54,736 nucleotides of DNA from Gemella sp. GH3 (GTDB taxonomy: Bacteria; Bacillota; Bacilli; Staphylococcales; Gemellaceae), in NCBI RefSeq assembly GCF_013415425.1, contig NZ_JACBYC010000024.1:1-54736 (forward strand), given 5' to 3'. A model generated the notes under the pieces. It saw only the letters and a list, made by a program, of their open reading frames with translations. It made no database searches and was not told the DNA's origin. Of this stretch, positions 22,761-32,400 are shown piece by piece. Position numbers and translations under genes: made by a program. How positions within the stretch are numbered: the first letter of the stretch is position 1; each line of letters opens with the position of its first letter.

Positions 22761-23129
22761 ATGGGTTACAGAAAATTAGGACGTACATCTGCTCATCGTA
22801 AAGCAATGTTAAGAAACTTAGTTACAGCTCTTATTGTACATGGAAGAATTGAAACTACGGTTACAAGAGCAAAAGAAGTTCGTTCATTAGCAGAAAAAAT
22901 GATAACATTCGGTAAAAAAGGTGATTTAGCAGCAAGACGTAATGCAGCTAAATTTATGCAACCAGTAGCAGTAGCTACGGCTGATGGGAATAGCCAATTA
23001 GCACTTAAAAAACTATTTGAAGAAGTTGCACCAAAATATGCTGATCGCAACGGAGGATACACTCGTATTTTACGTGTAGGACCACGTCGTGGTGATGGAG
23101 CAGAAACTGCAATTATAGAATTAGTTTAA
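22761..23129 (+). CDS. rplQ: 50S ribosomal protein L17
   Basis: The 122-residue L17 ([20 protein letters not shown]) ends the superoperon. It lies near the tunnel exit. The 3' untranslated region contains several hairpins and a terminator. Confidence 0.97.
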   Translation: MGYRKLGRTSAHRKAMLRNLVTALIVHGRIETTVTRAKEVRSLAEKMITFGKKGDLAARRNAAKFMQPVAVATADGNSQLALKKLFEEVAPKYADRNGGYTRILRVGPRRGDGAETAIIELV

Positions 23130-23218
23130 TATAAAATAAAATTTTTCATACAACAATAACATACTACATACACACAAAATACAACACATACAACAACAAT
23201 TTATTTAAACTAACTTGT

Positions 23219-23339
23219 TGGTCAAAAGAGTGCTTGAAATGCGTAAATGTAATTTACGTCGTCTAGCTCTAATACGTATCCTATCCTTAGTGAAGGTATA
23301 GGATACACTTTTGTACCGCAAATATTACCACAACAGATG
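23219..23339 (+). ncRNA. Structured RNA after rplQ (candidate L17 downstream element)
   Basis: Downstream of rplQ are a perfect CGTAAAT/ATTTACG hairpin (23242-23258) and a longer hairpin 23276-23306 (GTATCCTAT CCTT, AGTG loop, AAGG, bulged T, ATAGGATAC). The L17 downstream element is a known 3' UTR motif of lactic acid bacteria and Listeria. Position and overall layout fit, but I could not check its consensus. Confidence 0.45.
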
Positions 23340-23373
23340 AACACGCTTTGCAAAAAGGGTGTTTTTTATTTTA
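23340..23373 (+). terminator. Terminator of the ribosomal superoperon
   Basis: AACAC.CTTT pairs with AAAG.GTGTT around a GCAA tetraloop, with one G-G mismatch, and a long T run follows. Confidence 0.8.
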
Positions 23374-23496
23374 AAAGTGTAGATAATTTTTTATAAGAAA
23401 AAAGGTATATGATAATAAGTTTTAATAATCTGAGTATATAAATTTTTATATTATGAAAAGTTACTACTAATCAATTAATTATTTTAGGAGAATATA

Positions 23497-24052
23497 ATGA
23501 TTTTATTAGAGTTTATTATCTTTGTTATATTTAATAGGAAATTTAATATATAGGAGAAAGAGTGAAATGAAATTAGCTTTTATTAAAGTTATATTGAACT
23601 TCTTAATAATTATTTTTACAAATGCCATAATAATATCATTATTAATTCCTAATAGTGAAGATTACAGCTATCTAAATGAAAAATTTCCAACAGTTCAAGT
23701 TTTACTTATATTATTAATAATAATTGTGTCGGTTTCAATACTACAATTTTTATTTAGAAAAAAGTTATCAAAGAAAATTCCTTTTTTACGTTTAGATGTA
23801 TGAGAGTATGAGATTTGTGAATACTATATTCAATGGGTAACTATTTATGTTTTAGTTTATCAATTTTTATTCGATGGGATTTCATCAATGTTCTAAATGT
23901 TACCAGAATTAAGAGCTAACCATAAATATGTATTTTCTGTTTTATTATCTCCAAATAATATAAATGTAGTTATACAACCACTACTAATATCAACATGGAT
24001 ATTAGTAATTATTGAGAAAATAAAATTACGAACAGAGCTTGAAGAATCATAA
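23497..24052 (+). pseudogene. Decayed gene for a multi-pass membrane protein
   Basis: ATG 23497 with TTAGGAG upstream starts MILLEFIIFVIF, then a shift near 23518 moves into the frame that reads YLIGNLIYRRKSEMKLAFIK and a hydrophobic protein ending LRLDV at a TGA (23801). The same frame goes on without a shift as EYEICEYYIQWVTIYVLVYQ, meets a TAA at 23894, continues MLPELRANHKYVFSVLLSPN and ends at 24050-24052 after KLRTELEES. Joined, it would be about 185 residues with four or so membrane helices. One frameshift and two stops mark it as dead. The shorter frame from ATG 23567 (TAGGAG 10 nt upstream) could still be made. I do not recognise the family. Confidence 0.65.
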
Positions 24053-24173
24053 TTATTGCAATAGTTTACGTATTGGTATATAATTATTATATCAATATAT
24101 AATATGTTCATAACAATTTGTAATATAAGTTTTAAGTTTTTTAAGTGATTTGCATTTATTCTATTTATTATCT

Positions 24174-24202
24174 TTGAACAACTGTGCTGTAAATTTTATT
24201 AT
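24174..24202 (+). promoter_or_regulatory. Promoter of the cold-shock gene
   Basis: TTGAAC (24174-24179), 17 nt and TATTAT (24197-24202). The 5' UTR would be only about 25 nt, too short for an E. coli-type cspA thermosensor. Confidence 0.5.
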
Positions 24203-24232
24203 TGATAATAGATAGAAAGGAGATTTTTTCTA

Positions 24233-24433
24233 ATGCAACAAGGAACAGTAAAATGGTTCAATGAAGAAAAAGGTTTTGGCTTTATTTCAGTTGAAGGTGG
24301 AAATGATGTTTTTGTTCACTTTACAGCTATCGAAAAAGAAGGATTTAAAACTTTAAAAGAAGGCGAAAAAGTTGAATTTGAAATTGAAAATGGTGATCGT
24401 GGACCACAAGCTTCAAAAGTAAATGTACTTTAA
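24233..24433 (+). CDS. Cold-shock protein, CspA family
   Basis: A 66-residue single OB fold with RNP1 (KGFGFISV) and RNP2 (VFVHF) motifs. It binds single-stranded RNA or DNA and melts mRNA structure. AAGGAG precedes the start, and the gene has its own promoter and terminator. CspA-family members cannot be told apart by sequence alone, so no specific symbol is given. Confidence 0.95.
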   Translation: MQQGTVKWFNEEKGFGFISVEGGNDVFVHFTAIEKEGFKTLKEGEKVEFEIENGDRGPQASKVNVL

Positions 24434-24434
24434 T

Positions 24435-24468
24435 AAAAAACTCTACTAATTTATTAGTAGAGTTTTTT
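24435..24468 (+). terminator. Terminator of the cold-shock gene
   Basis: AAAAAACTCTACTAA pairs perfectly with TTAGTAGAGTTTTTT around a 4-nt loop. Confidence 0.9.
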
Positions 24469-24559
24469 ATTTTGAATGAAATAGGAAATTATTTGCTTAT
24501 ACTTATATAATTTGATAAAATTTAATTACATAATAGGATGTAAGAAGGAAATAAAATTA

Positions 24560-25051
24560 ATGGATCATGAATACTTTATGCGAATAGCTATTGAAGAAGC
24601 GAAAAAGGCTTATATTAAAGGAGAAGTTCCAATAGGAGCAGTATTAGTAGTTAAAGGAGAAGTTATTGCTAAAGCTCATAATCTTCGAGAATTAGAACAA
24701 CAAGTTTTAAATCACGCTGAAATATTAGTTATAAAAGAAGCTTGTGAAAAGATAGGATTTTGGCGATTAGATGATAGCTTTTTATATTCTACAGTAGAGC
24801 CTTGTGTGATGTGTAGTGGAGCTATTGTTCAAGCCCGTGTAGAGAATGTTATATATGGAGCTAGTGATAGTAAGAATGGATGTTGTGGTAGCAAAATAAA
24901 TCTAGTTAATAGTGGTTTTTTTAATCATAATGCTAATGTGATTTCAGGAGTTTTAGCAGAAGAGTGCGGATTGTTAATGACTAATTTTTTTAAAGAATTA
25001 AGAAAGAATAAAAATAGTAATGAAGATAGAAAATGTTATAAAAAAATTTAA
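24560..25051 (+). CDS. tadA: tRNA-specific adenosine deaminase TadA
   Basis: TadA deaminates A34 to inosine in tRNA-Arg(ACG). The 163-residue protein has the HAE zinc/catalytic motif (NHAEILVIKEA) and PCVMC (EPCVMCSGAIVQARV). ATG 24560 (MDHEYFMRIAIEEAKKAY) matches the usual start; AGAAGGAA lies 9 nt upstream. An in-frame start at 24512 would add 16 residues and is less likely. The 3' end overlaps the next gene by 32 nt in another frame, which suggests translational coupling. Confidence 0.93.
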   Translation: MDHEYFMRIAIEEAKKAYIKGEVPIGAVLVVKGEVIAKAHNLRELEQQVLNHAEILVIKEACEKIGFWRLDDSFLYSTVEPCVMCSGAIVQARVENVIYGASDSKNGCCGSKINLVNSGFFNHNANVISGVLAEECGLLMTNFFKELRKNKNSNEDRKCYKKI

Positions 25052-25841
25052 CAGTAATATAATTTATAACTGTCCAAAATGTTATAACGATATGTATATA
25101 GAAAATAATAGTTTGAAATGCAGTTTAAATCATACTTATGATTTTTCGAAAAAAGGCTATGTACATTTAATAAATAATTATAAATCTAGTAAATATGATT
25201 ATAAATTGTTTGAAGCTAGAGATTTTATTTTTTATAAAAATTTTTACAATCATATATATCTAGAAATAGTGAAAATACTTAGTGGACACAATTTTGACAT
25301 TTTGGTAGATGTAGGTTGTGGAGAAGGGTATTATATTAGAAATTTAAAAGAATATTTTGGATATAAGTATTTTTTTGGTATAGATAATAGTAAAGATGCT
25401 ATAGAGTTTGCTGTAAAAAAAGATAAGAAAAACCCGTATATGTTAGCAAATTTATCAAATTTACCATTTGCTAGTAATAGTGTTGATGTTGTTTTGAATA
25501 TTTTGACACCAGCTAATTATAAAGAATTTACTAGAATAATTAAGAAAGGTGGCTTGTTAATAAAAATAATACCTACTAAAAATTATTTACGAGAAATTAG
25601 AGAGAAATTTTATGAACAAGAATATAGTAATGATGATACATTAATCTTGTTAGAAAAGAACTGTCAAATTTTGAGTAGAAATACAATAACAAAAACTTTT
25701 ACAATAAATGAAGAGGAAGCTAAAAACTTTTTAGAAATGACGCCATTGACTTTTTCTAAAAATATAAAATTAGAAGATATTAATAGTTTACAAAAAATAA
25801 CTGTAGAATTGGAGATAATAGTAGCAAAAGTTATGAAGTAA
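25020..25841 (+). CDS. RlmA-type 23S rRNA (guanine-N1) methyltransferase
   Basis: The 273-residue protein starts with a zinc finger (CPKC, then C and H in LKCSLNHTYDFSKKGYVHLI), followed by a Rossmann methyltransferase domain with SAM motif LVDVGCGEGYYIRNLKEY and LSNLPFASNSVDVVLNIL. This N-terminal finger plus methyltransferase layout matches RlmA(I)/RlmA(II), which methylate G745 or G748 of 23S rRNA; the RlmA(II) type affects tylosin sensitivity. Which base is modified cannot be told. The start lies inside tadA and has only a weak ribosome binding site, so coupling with tadA is likely. Confidence 0.82.
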   Translation: MKIENVIKKFNSNIIYNCPKCYNDMYIENNSLKCSLNHTYDFSKKGYVHLINNYKSSKYDYKLFEARDFIFYKNFYNHIYLEIVKILSGHNFDILVDVGCGEGYYIRNLKEYFGYKYFFGIDNSKDAIEFAVKKDKKNPYMLANLSNLPFASNSVDVVLNILTPANYKEFTRIIKKGGLLIKIIPTKNYLREIREKFYEQEYSNDDTLILLEKNCQILSRNTITKTFTINEEEAKNFLEMTPLTFSKNIKLEDINSLQKITVELEIIVAKVMK

Positions 25842-25855
25842 AGGAGGTAATAATT

Positions 25856-26893
25856 ATGTATATTGCCTATAATAATAACGGAGAAATATGTAATGCTATT
25901 GAGGATGACATTATAAAAGGAGGAGAATATATCTGTCCTCTATGCAAAAACAAAGTTATTTATAAAAAAGGAAGGAAAATACAATCGCACTTTGCTCATT
26001 CTAAAAACAATAATTGTAAAATTACTACTTATAAAAAGGAGAGCAAAGAGCATTTAGAAGTTAAGAAAAATTTATATCAACATTTTAAAAACAAGTATAG
26101 TGATGTTCAAGTAGAATATATTTTTAAAATAGATGATAGTTTGCAAATAGCAGATGTCTACTTAGTTGATAAAAATATAGCTTTTGAGTATCAACGATCA
26201 GTTATTCCTTATGATTCTATAAAACAAAGGACACTAGGATATGAAAAAGCAGAAATAAAATTGGTATGGCTAATAGACGTCAATAAATTTGTTAAAGAAT
26301 TAAGAAAAAGTAATGAAATTCTGTATATTAGATATGCACCTTTTGTGGATAATTTTTTAAACTATCACAAAGGGTGTATTTTTTTCTACGGTTATGATTA
26401 TGAAAATAAGGCGATAGTCTTTTATCAGCTATGGTCGTATAATTTAAAAAAGAGAAATGCAATATGTAAGAAAACTGTATGTAAATTAGGGGATGTAGAT
26501 TTTCCTCTTAATTTTAAGATTTCAAAAGATAATCTTCTATCACAAATTTATAGAAAAGATATAGAAAATTATATTTATGTTCAGTTAAAATATGATAAGA
26601 CAGTAAAAAATAAACTTTTGGGAATGTTTTATAATCAAAGAATAGAACTTACGAATATACCTAAAGTTATAGGTATAAATTTTAATGAGCAGCTGCTGTT
26701 TAATACACCATTATTGATGTGGCAATTAGAAATGTATAGACTTTATAATTTAGGAAAGTCGTACGGAGAAATTTTTTGTAAATTAGGTAACTATATTAAG
26801 TTTAATAGCAGTATTTATATAAATAGTAGAATAAAAAGTCACGCATTGGAAAAAGTAGTAAAAGAATATTACAAGATTTTGGTAAATACATAG
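25856..26893 (+). CDS. coiA: Competence protein CoiA
   Basis: CoiA is needed for natural transformation after DNA uptake. The 345-residue protein begins with a zinc-ribbon-like part (CPLC, then IQSHFAHSKNNNC), followed by a nuclease-like core with SKEHLEVKKNLYQHF, ADVYLVDKNIAFEYQRS and YEKAEIKLVWLID, all conserved CoiA positions. The C-terminal third is variable in this family. AAAGGAGG precedes the start. It lies 13 nt before dprA, a second transformation gene, suggesting co-expression in competence. No ComX or CIN-box site was found nearby. Confidence 0.88.
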   Translation: MYIAYNNNGEICNAIEDDIIKGGEYICPLCKNKVIYKKGRKIQSHFAHSKNNNCKITTYKKESKEHLEVKKNLYQHFKNKYSDVQVEYIFKIDDSLQIADVYLVDKNIAFEYQRSVIPYDSIKQRTLGYEKAEIKLVWLIDVNKFVKELRKSNEILYIRYAPFVDNFLNYHKGCIFFYGYDYENKAIVFYQLWSYNLKKRNAICKKTVCKLGDVDFPLNFKISKDNLLSQIYRKDIENYIYVQLKYDKTVKNKLLGMFYNQRIELTNIPKVIGINFNEQLLFNTPLLMWQLEMYRLYNLGKSYGEIFCKLGNYIKFNSSIYINSRIKSHALEKVVKEYYKILVNT

Positions 26894-26906
26894 GGGGAAA
26901 TTTTTT

Positions 26907-27806
26907 ATGGATAGAGAGCTTTTAAAAGATAAAATCCTAACAGATAAAGAGAAATTAATTTTATTGTCCTTAGTTGCTATAGATAGCATTACTACATTAA
27001 AGATTCATAGAGTTCTTGAAAAAATAGAATGCCTAGAGGATTTAGAGCACATCACTTTGAAGAAATTTGTAAGTTATTTTGGAAAAAACAATGAAGAGAG
27101 CTTTGCAAAATTTCAGTACAATATGACTTTTAATTATAAAAAATATTTTGAATTTTATAATGTAGAGTATATTTTTTTTGATGATGAATATTATCCACAA
27201 GAATTTTTCCGTTTATATGACTATCCTTTTATTATATTTTATAGAGGAAATAAAGACTTATTTTTATTTCGACGAAAAATGTCAATAGTCGGCACAAGAA
27301 ATAATACTAAATATTCTGAGAGAGCATTAGATGTAATAATTCCATTTTTATTAGATAATAATTTTGTTATAGTTAGTGGTATAGCTATGGGAGTTGATGG
27401 TTTGGCTCATCAAAAAACTATTAGAAATAAAGGTTATACTATAGGTGTAATCGCTCATGGGCATAATACAGTTTATCCAGAAGGAAATAAATACCTATAT
27501 GATATTATGAGAAAAAAGCATTTAATAATATCAGAATATTTTCCTACGGCCAAAATACGAAAATATAGGTTTTTGGAGCGAAATAGACTTGTTGCCGGTT
27601 TTAGTTCGGCACTTTTAGTTACTGAAGCGGGTATTAGAAGTGGAACATCACGCACTATTGATTATGCATTAGATATAGGTATATCTGTTTTCTGTCTTCC
27701 TGGCAGATTTGGAGATAAGATGAGTATATCATTAAATGAATATATAAAAATGGGAGCCACTATGGTAAATAATCTACAAGATTTTAAAACGGAGTTAAAT
27801 TTTTAA
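26907..27806 (+). CDS. dprA: DNA processing protein DprA
   Basis: DprA loads RecA on incoming single-stranded DNA during transformation. The 299-residue protein has an N-terminal helical region and a Rossmann-like core with VGTRNNTKYSERA, SGIAMGVDGLAHQKTI, HGHNTVYPEGN, FLERNRLVAGFSSALLVTEA and RSGTSRTIDYALDIGI. It lacks a long C-terminal winged-helix domain, as in other Bacilli. It follows coiA closely and ends at a strong terminator. Confidence 0.93.
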   Translation: MDRELLKDKILTDKEKLILLSLVAIDSITTLKIHRVLEKIECLEDLEHITLKKFVSYFGKNNEESFAKFQYNMTFNYKKYFEFYNVEYIFFDDEYYPQEFFRLYDYPFIIFYRGNKDLFLFRRKMSIVGTRNNTKYSERALDVIIPFLLDNNFVIVSGIAMGVDGLAHQKTIRNKGYTIGVIAHGHNTVYPEGNKYLYDIMRKKHLIISEYFPTAKIRKYRFLERNRLVAGFSSALLVTEAGIRSGTSRTIDYALDIGISVFCLPGRFGDKMSISLNEYIKMGATMVNNLQDFKTELNF

Positions 27807-27813
27807 AAAAGAT

Positions 27814-27858
27814 AAAAATAGAAATCATATTAAAAGATATGATTTCTATTTTTTTAAC
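27814..27858 (+). terminator. Terminator of the tadA-rlmA-coiA-dprA group
   Basis: A perfect 17-bp stem (27814-27830 with 27837-27853) with a 6-nt loop is followed by T residues. Confidence 0.88.
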
Positions 27859-27921
27859 ACTATAATTACAATTTTGTAATAAAAACGAAATAATATAGAT
27901 ACTAATTTGAAAAGATAGTTT

Positions 27922-27929
27922 GATATAAT
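27922..27929 (+). promoter_or_regulatory. Extended -10 promoter of tatD
   Basis: TGATATAAT (TG at 27921-27922, TATAAT at 27924-27929) is an extended -10 sequence about 24 nt before the tatD start. Confidence 0.45.
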
Positions 27930-27952
27930 CTCTATAGTCAAGGAGTGAGATT

Positions 27953-28720
27953 ATGTTATTTGATACGCATGCGCACTTAAATGATGATGCTTTTAAAGAT
28001 GATTTAGAAGAAACTATACAAAGAGCAAAGGATAACGGTGTTAAACTTATTAATGTTGTAGGGTTTGATGATAAAAGCATAAAGAGTGCATTAGAAATTG
28101 CATCAAAGTATGATGAGATTTATTTAACAGTAGGCTGGCATCCAGTAGAAGCTATTGATTTTACAGATGAAAAATATGAAATGATAAAAAATATAGCACT
28201 TACTAATGAAAAAGTAGTGGCTATAGGAGAAATTGGACTAGATTATTATTGGGATAAGAGCCCTAAAGATATTCAAAAATATGTATTTCGTAAAATGATA
28301 ACACTAGCAAAAGAGGTTAATAAACCTATAGTTATTCATTGTAGAGATGCTGTGGGAGATGTTTTGGAAATTTTAAAAGAAGAAAATGCCAAAGAAATAG
28401 GTGGTATTATGCATAGTTTTTCTGGATCTGTAGATAGCATGAAAATAGCTTTAAAAGAGAATTTTTATATTTCCTTGGCAGGACCAGTTACTTATAAAAA
28501 TGCTAAACAACCTAAAGAAGTTGCTAAAGCATGCCCTCTAGATAAATTGTTAATAGAAACGGATTGTCCGTATCTACCCCCAGTACCTTTTAGAGGTAAA
28601 AGAAATGAGACAGGTTACGTTAAATATGTAGCTCAAGAAATAGCAGATTTAAGAGATATGAGTTACGAAGAATTAGTAAAAGCAACTTATACGAATGCTT
28701 GTAAGTTATTTAAAATATAA
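27953..28720 (+). CDS. tatD: TatD-family metal-dependent deoxyribonuclease
   Basis: A 255-residue amidohydrolase-fold nuclease. Metal ligands appear in FDTHAHLN at the N-terminus, in AIGEIGLDYYW, in VIHCRDA, in MHSFSG and in LIETDCPYLPP. The GEIGLDYYWD and ETDCPYL signatures are diagnostic for TatD. The family has 3'-exonuclease activity on DNA. It is followed 14 nt later by a YabE-like gene, the same order as yabD-yabE in B. subtilis. Confidence 0.93.
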   Translation: MLFDTHAHLNDDAFKDDLEETIQRAKDNGVKLINVVGFDDKSIKSALEIASKYDEIYLTVGWHPVEAIDFTDEKYEMIKNIALTNEKVVAIGEIGLDYYWDKSPKDIQKYVFRKMITLAKEVNKPIVIHCRDAVGDVLEILKEENAKEIGGIMHSFSGSVDSMKIALKENFYISLAGPVTYKNAKQPKEVAKACPLDKLLIETDCPYLPPVPFRGKRNETGYVKYVAQEIADLRDMSYEELVKATYTNACKLFKI

Positions 28721-28734
28721 ATTAGGAGAGAAAA

Positions 28735-29745
28735 ATGTCAAAATTTAAGAAAATAGTAGTAGCATTATCAGTTACTACAGTTTTATCATCAGGAGCTTAT
28801 ATTGCTAACGAGGAGTATAATAAGGTAGCTCTTGCAATTCATTTAGATGATAACACTATAGGAGTTAAAGTAAAAAAAGGAACAGTTAGAGATATACTAT
28901 CATCACAAGGTATCGAATTAGGTAATTATGATAGAGTAGAACCTTCAGCTGATACACATATTACAAAAGGAGAAACTATAAGGGTTTATAAAGCTCGTGA
29001 TATTGTAATTAAAGATGGTGATAAAGTAGAAACACGTAAAACTACTTATAAAAAAGTTGAAGATATCTTAAAAGAGTTAGAAATAAAATTAGGTGAAAAT
29101 GATAAAGTGACACCTGATTTAACGACAGAGGTAGGATTTGTAGATACTATAACTATTACTAGAGTTGATAAGGTGCAAGACGTAACAAAAGAAACTATTG
29201 CTTTTGAAACTGTAGAAGAAAAAGATGATAGTATGTATGTAGGTGAAAGAGCAGTAGTAACTTCTGGAAAAGACGGAGAAAAAGAAATCGTTAAAGAAAC
29301 TGTTAAAGAGAATGGAAACATTGTATCTGAATCAGTAGTATCAGAAAATGTAACTGTTGAACCTGTTAAAGAAGTAGTTAAAGTTGGAACGAAAGAAAGA
29401 GTAGGTGGTGCAGTAGCATCATCATATAGTGGCAATAATGTTAATACGCAACAATATGCTTCTTATGGTGGAGGATCAGTAGTATTATCTAATGGTAATA
29501 CAGCAGGATCTGTTGGATCTTATGCAGCACAACAAATGCAAGCAAGAACAGGGGTATCTGCATCGACGTGGGAGTACATAATTGCTCGTGAATCTAACGG
29601 TCAAGTAAATGCTCGTAATGCTTCTGGAGCTTCAGGATTGTTCCAAACTATGCCAGGTTGGGGATCAACAGCTACAGTAGAAGATCAAATAAATGCAGCA
29701 GTTAAAGCATACAATAGCCAAGGATTAAGAGCTTGGGGAGTATAA
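28735..29745 (+). CDS. YabE-like cell-wall protein: DUF348, G5 and lysozyme-like domain
   Basis: The 336-residue protein has a signal or anchor helix (about 5-27), two DUF348 units ([20 protein letters not shown] and [20 protein letters not shown]), a G5 domain (about 140-215, [20 protein letters not shown]) and a Ser/Gly-rich linker. The last 80 residues ([33 protein letters not shown]) look like a small lysozyme or Rpf-like transglycosylase fold with the glutamate in ARES as likely catalyst. It probably cleaves peptidoglycan glycan strands during growth. B. subtilis YabE ends in a 3D domain instead, so this is a domain variant at a conserved position. Confidence 0.85.
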   Translation: MSKFKKIVVALSVTTVLSSGAYIANEEYNKVALAIHLDDNTIGVKVKKGTVRDILSSQGIELGNYDRVEPSADTHITKGETIRVYKARDIVIKDGDKVETRKTTYKKVEDILKELEIKLGENDKVTPDLTTEVGFVDTITITRVDKVQDVTKETIAFETVEEKDDSMYVGERAVVTSGKDGEKEIVKETVKENGNIVSESVVSENVTVEPVKEVVKVGTKERVGGAVASSYSGNNVNTQQYASYGGGSVVLSNGNTAGSVGSYAAQQMQARTGVSASTWEYIIARESNGQVNARNASGASGLFQTMPGWGSTATVEDQINAAVKAYNSQGLRAWGV

Positions 29746-29757
29746 AATATTTAGTAA

Positions 29758-29810
29758 ATTTATCTATAAATAATTGTTTGAAAAATTATTATTTATAGAT
29801 AAATGTTTAT
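29758..29810 (+). terminator. Probable terminator after the YabE-like gene
   Basis: A perfect 17-bp AT-rich stem (29758-29774 with 29788-29804) is followed by a short T-rich tail. Confidence 0.6.
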
Positions 29811-29886
29811 TTCATACAGTATTGTGTTTTACGAGTATGTAACATATATTTAATTTTTATTTTAGTTGTATAATAATAGAGGTATT

Positions 29887-30393
29887 ATGATAAGAGAGTG
29901 TAGTATTAAAGATTTAGAGAAAATAAAACAAATTAGTGAAAAAACTTTTTTAGAAACTTTTGAGAAAGATAACTTGAAGGAAAATTTAACTGAATATATA
30001 AACAATAATATAACTTTAGAAAAGTTGAAAAATCAGTTAATTAATAAAAATAGTTTTTTCTATTTTGTAATTTATGATAAGAATGTTGCAGGCTTTTTGA
30101 AGTTAAATATTGGTGATTCTCAGACAGAAAATATGGGGGAAAATTATTTAGAAATTGAACGTATTTACATTTTAGAGCAATACAAAGGTAAAGGATTAGG
30201 TAAGAAATTTATTGATTTTTCTTTAGATAAAGCAAAAGAACTATGTAAAAGTAAAGTTTGGCTTGGTGTTTGGGAACATAATTATCAAGCAATTAAGTTT
30301 TATGAAAAACTAAATTTTAGAGTAATAGGAAAACATAATTTTTATCTCGGTAGTGATAAGCAAACAGATTACATAATGGAAGTTAATATTTAA
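29887..30393 (+). CDS. PaiA-like GNAT N-acetyltransferase
   Basis: The 168-residue protein shows the PaiA pattern: EKTFLETFEKDN, GFLKLNIGDSQTEN, the acetyl-CoA loop EQYKGKGLGKKFIDFSLDKA, VWLGVWEHNYQAIKFYEKLN and GKHNFYLGSDKQTDYIM. PaiA enzymes acetylate polyamines such as spermidine and spermine, lowering their toxicity. The substrate here is inferred from the family. ATG 29887 is favoured by AGAGGT just upstream, although the spacing is short (about 4 nt); a TTG at 29866 is the alternative. Confidence 0.82.
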   Translation: MIRECSIKDLEKIKQISEKTFLETFEKDNLKENLTEYINNNITLEKLKNQLINKNSFFYFVIYDKNVAGFLKLNIGDSQTENMGENYLEIERIYILEQYKGKGLGKKFIDFSLDKAKELCKSKVWLGVWEHNYQAIKFYEKLNFRVIGKHNFYLGSDKQTDYIMEVNI

Positions 30394-30396
30394 AAC

Positions 30397-30434
30397 AAAA
30401 AGATATGTAGAGTATAAATTCTACATATCTTTTT
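30397..30434. terminator. Bidirectional terminator between the acetyltransferase gene and serS
   Basis: AAAAAGATATGTAGA pairs with TCTACATATCTTTTT; A and T runs flank the stem on both sides of these convergent genes. Confidence 0.88.
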
Positions 30435-30451
30435 ATAATTTTAATTTAGAA

Positions 30452-31990
<1,539 letters not shown>

Positions 31991-32019
31991 ATTTTACATT
32001 TAATGATTTATTTTGTCAA
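31991..32019 (-). promoter_or_regulatory. Promoter of the serS T-box transcript
   Basis: On the minus strand TTGACA (32019-32014), 17 nt and TAAAAT (31996-31991). Confidence 0.75.
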
Positions 32020-32150
32020 TACATAATTTTAAAAAATTTTTTTAGTTAATAAATTATTAAGAAAAAATTGTATGAATTCAAAATAGATAAAATTTTTTAA
32101 AAAAAAGTTAAAAAAAATAAAAAAAAATCAAAAACTGTTATATATCTAAC

Positions 32151-32179
32151 AAGACATTTTATAAAAGTTGATATATAAT
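32151..32179 (+). promoter_or_regulatory. Promoter of the glycine reductase operon
   Basis: AAGACA (32151-32156, four of six consensus bases), 17 nt and a perfect TATAAT (32174-32179). The start site should be near 32186, at the edge of a 14-bp palindrome. Confidence 0.6.
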
Positions 32180-32187
32180 ATAAATAT

Positions 32188-32201
32188 AGTAATCGATTAC
32201 T
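32188..32201 (+). promoter_or_regulatory. 14-bp perfect palindrome at the grd transcription start
   Basis: AGTAATCGATTACT begins about 9 nt after the -10 element. As DNA it could be an operator for a dimeric regulator; as RNA it could make a 5-bp hairpin with a UCGA loop at the 5' end of the leader. Confidence 0.45.
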
Positions 32202-32221
32202 CAATAAAGAAAATATGGTTG

Positions 32222-32330
32222 ATGAGTGTGGGAGAGTCTCATTCGAGCACCGAAGGTACAAGTTAGTAATTAGCAATTTCTAATGAAATTCTCAGGTAAA
32301 AGAACCACAGTCGGACAAATTCTGAAATTT
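32222..32330 (+). promoter_or_regulatory. Glycine riboswitch, single aptamer
   Basis: The region contains GGGAGAGTCTC, GAGCACCGAAGGTACAAG, TTCTCAGGTAAAAGAACCAC and AGTCGGACAAATTCTG, the conserved blocks of the glycine aptamer in the right order. Only one aptamer is seen rather than the common tandem pair. It lies between the promoter and a strong terminator ahead of grdX, so glycine probably lets transcription continue into the operon. Confidence 0.93.
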
Positions 32331-32340
32331 AATAACTATT

Positions 32341-32388
32341 AAACAACAGAAAGAAATGCTTGATATTATTTCTTTCTGTTGTTTTTAT
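32341..32388 (+). terminator. Riboswitch expression-platform terminator
   Basis: A perfect 17-bp stem (AAACAACAGAAAGAAAT with its complement at 32368-32384) is followed by T residues. The CAGAA in the left arm can also pair with TTCTG at the aptamer 3' end, a possible antiterminator. The grdX ribosome binding site lies directly after it. Confidence 0.88.
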
Positions 32389-32400
32389 TAGGAGTTAATT

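Noticed and set aside
23801-23803. The in-frame TGA in the membrane pseudogene as a further selenocysteine codon
   Set aside because: The same gene also has a frameshift upstream and an in-frame TAA downstream, and no SECIS-like hairpin follows. Decay explains it better.
32041-32150. A possible small gene or second glycine aptamer upstream of the grd promoter
   Set aside because: The stretch is A/T homopolymer-rich, lies before the promoter and shows none of the conserved aptamer blocks.
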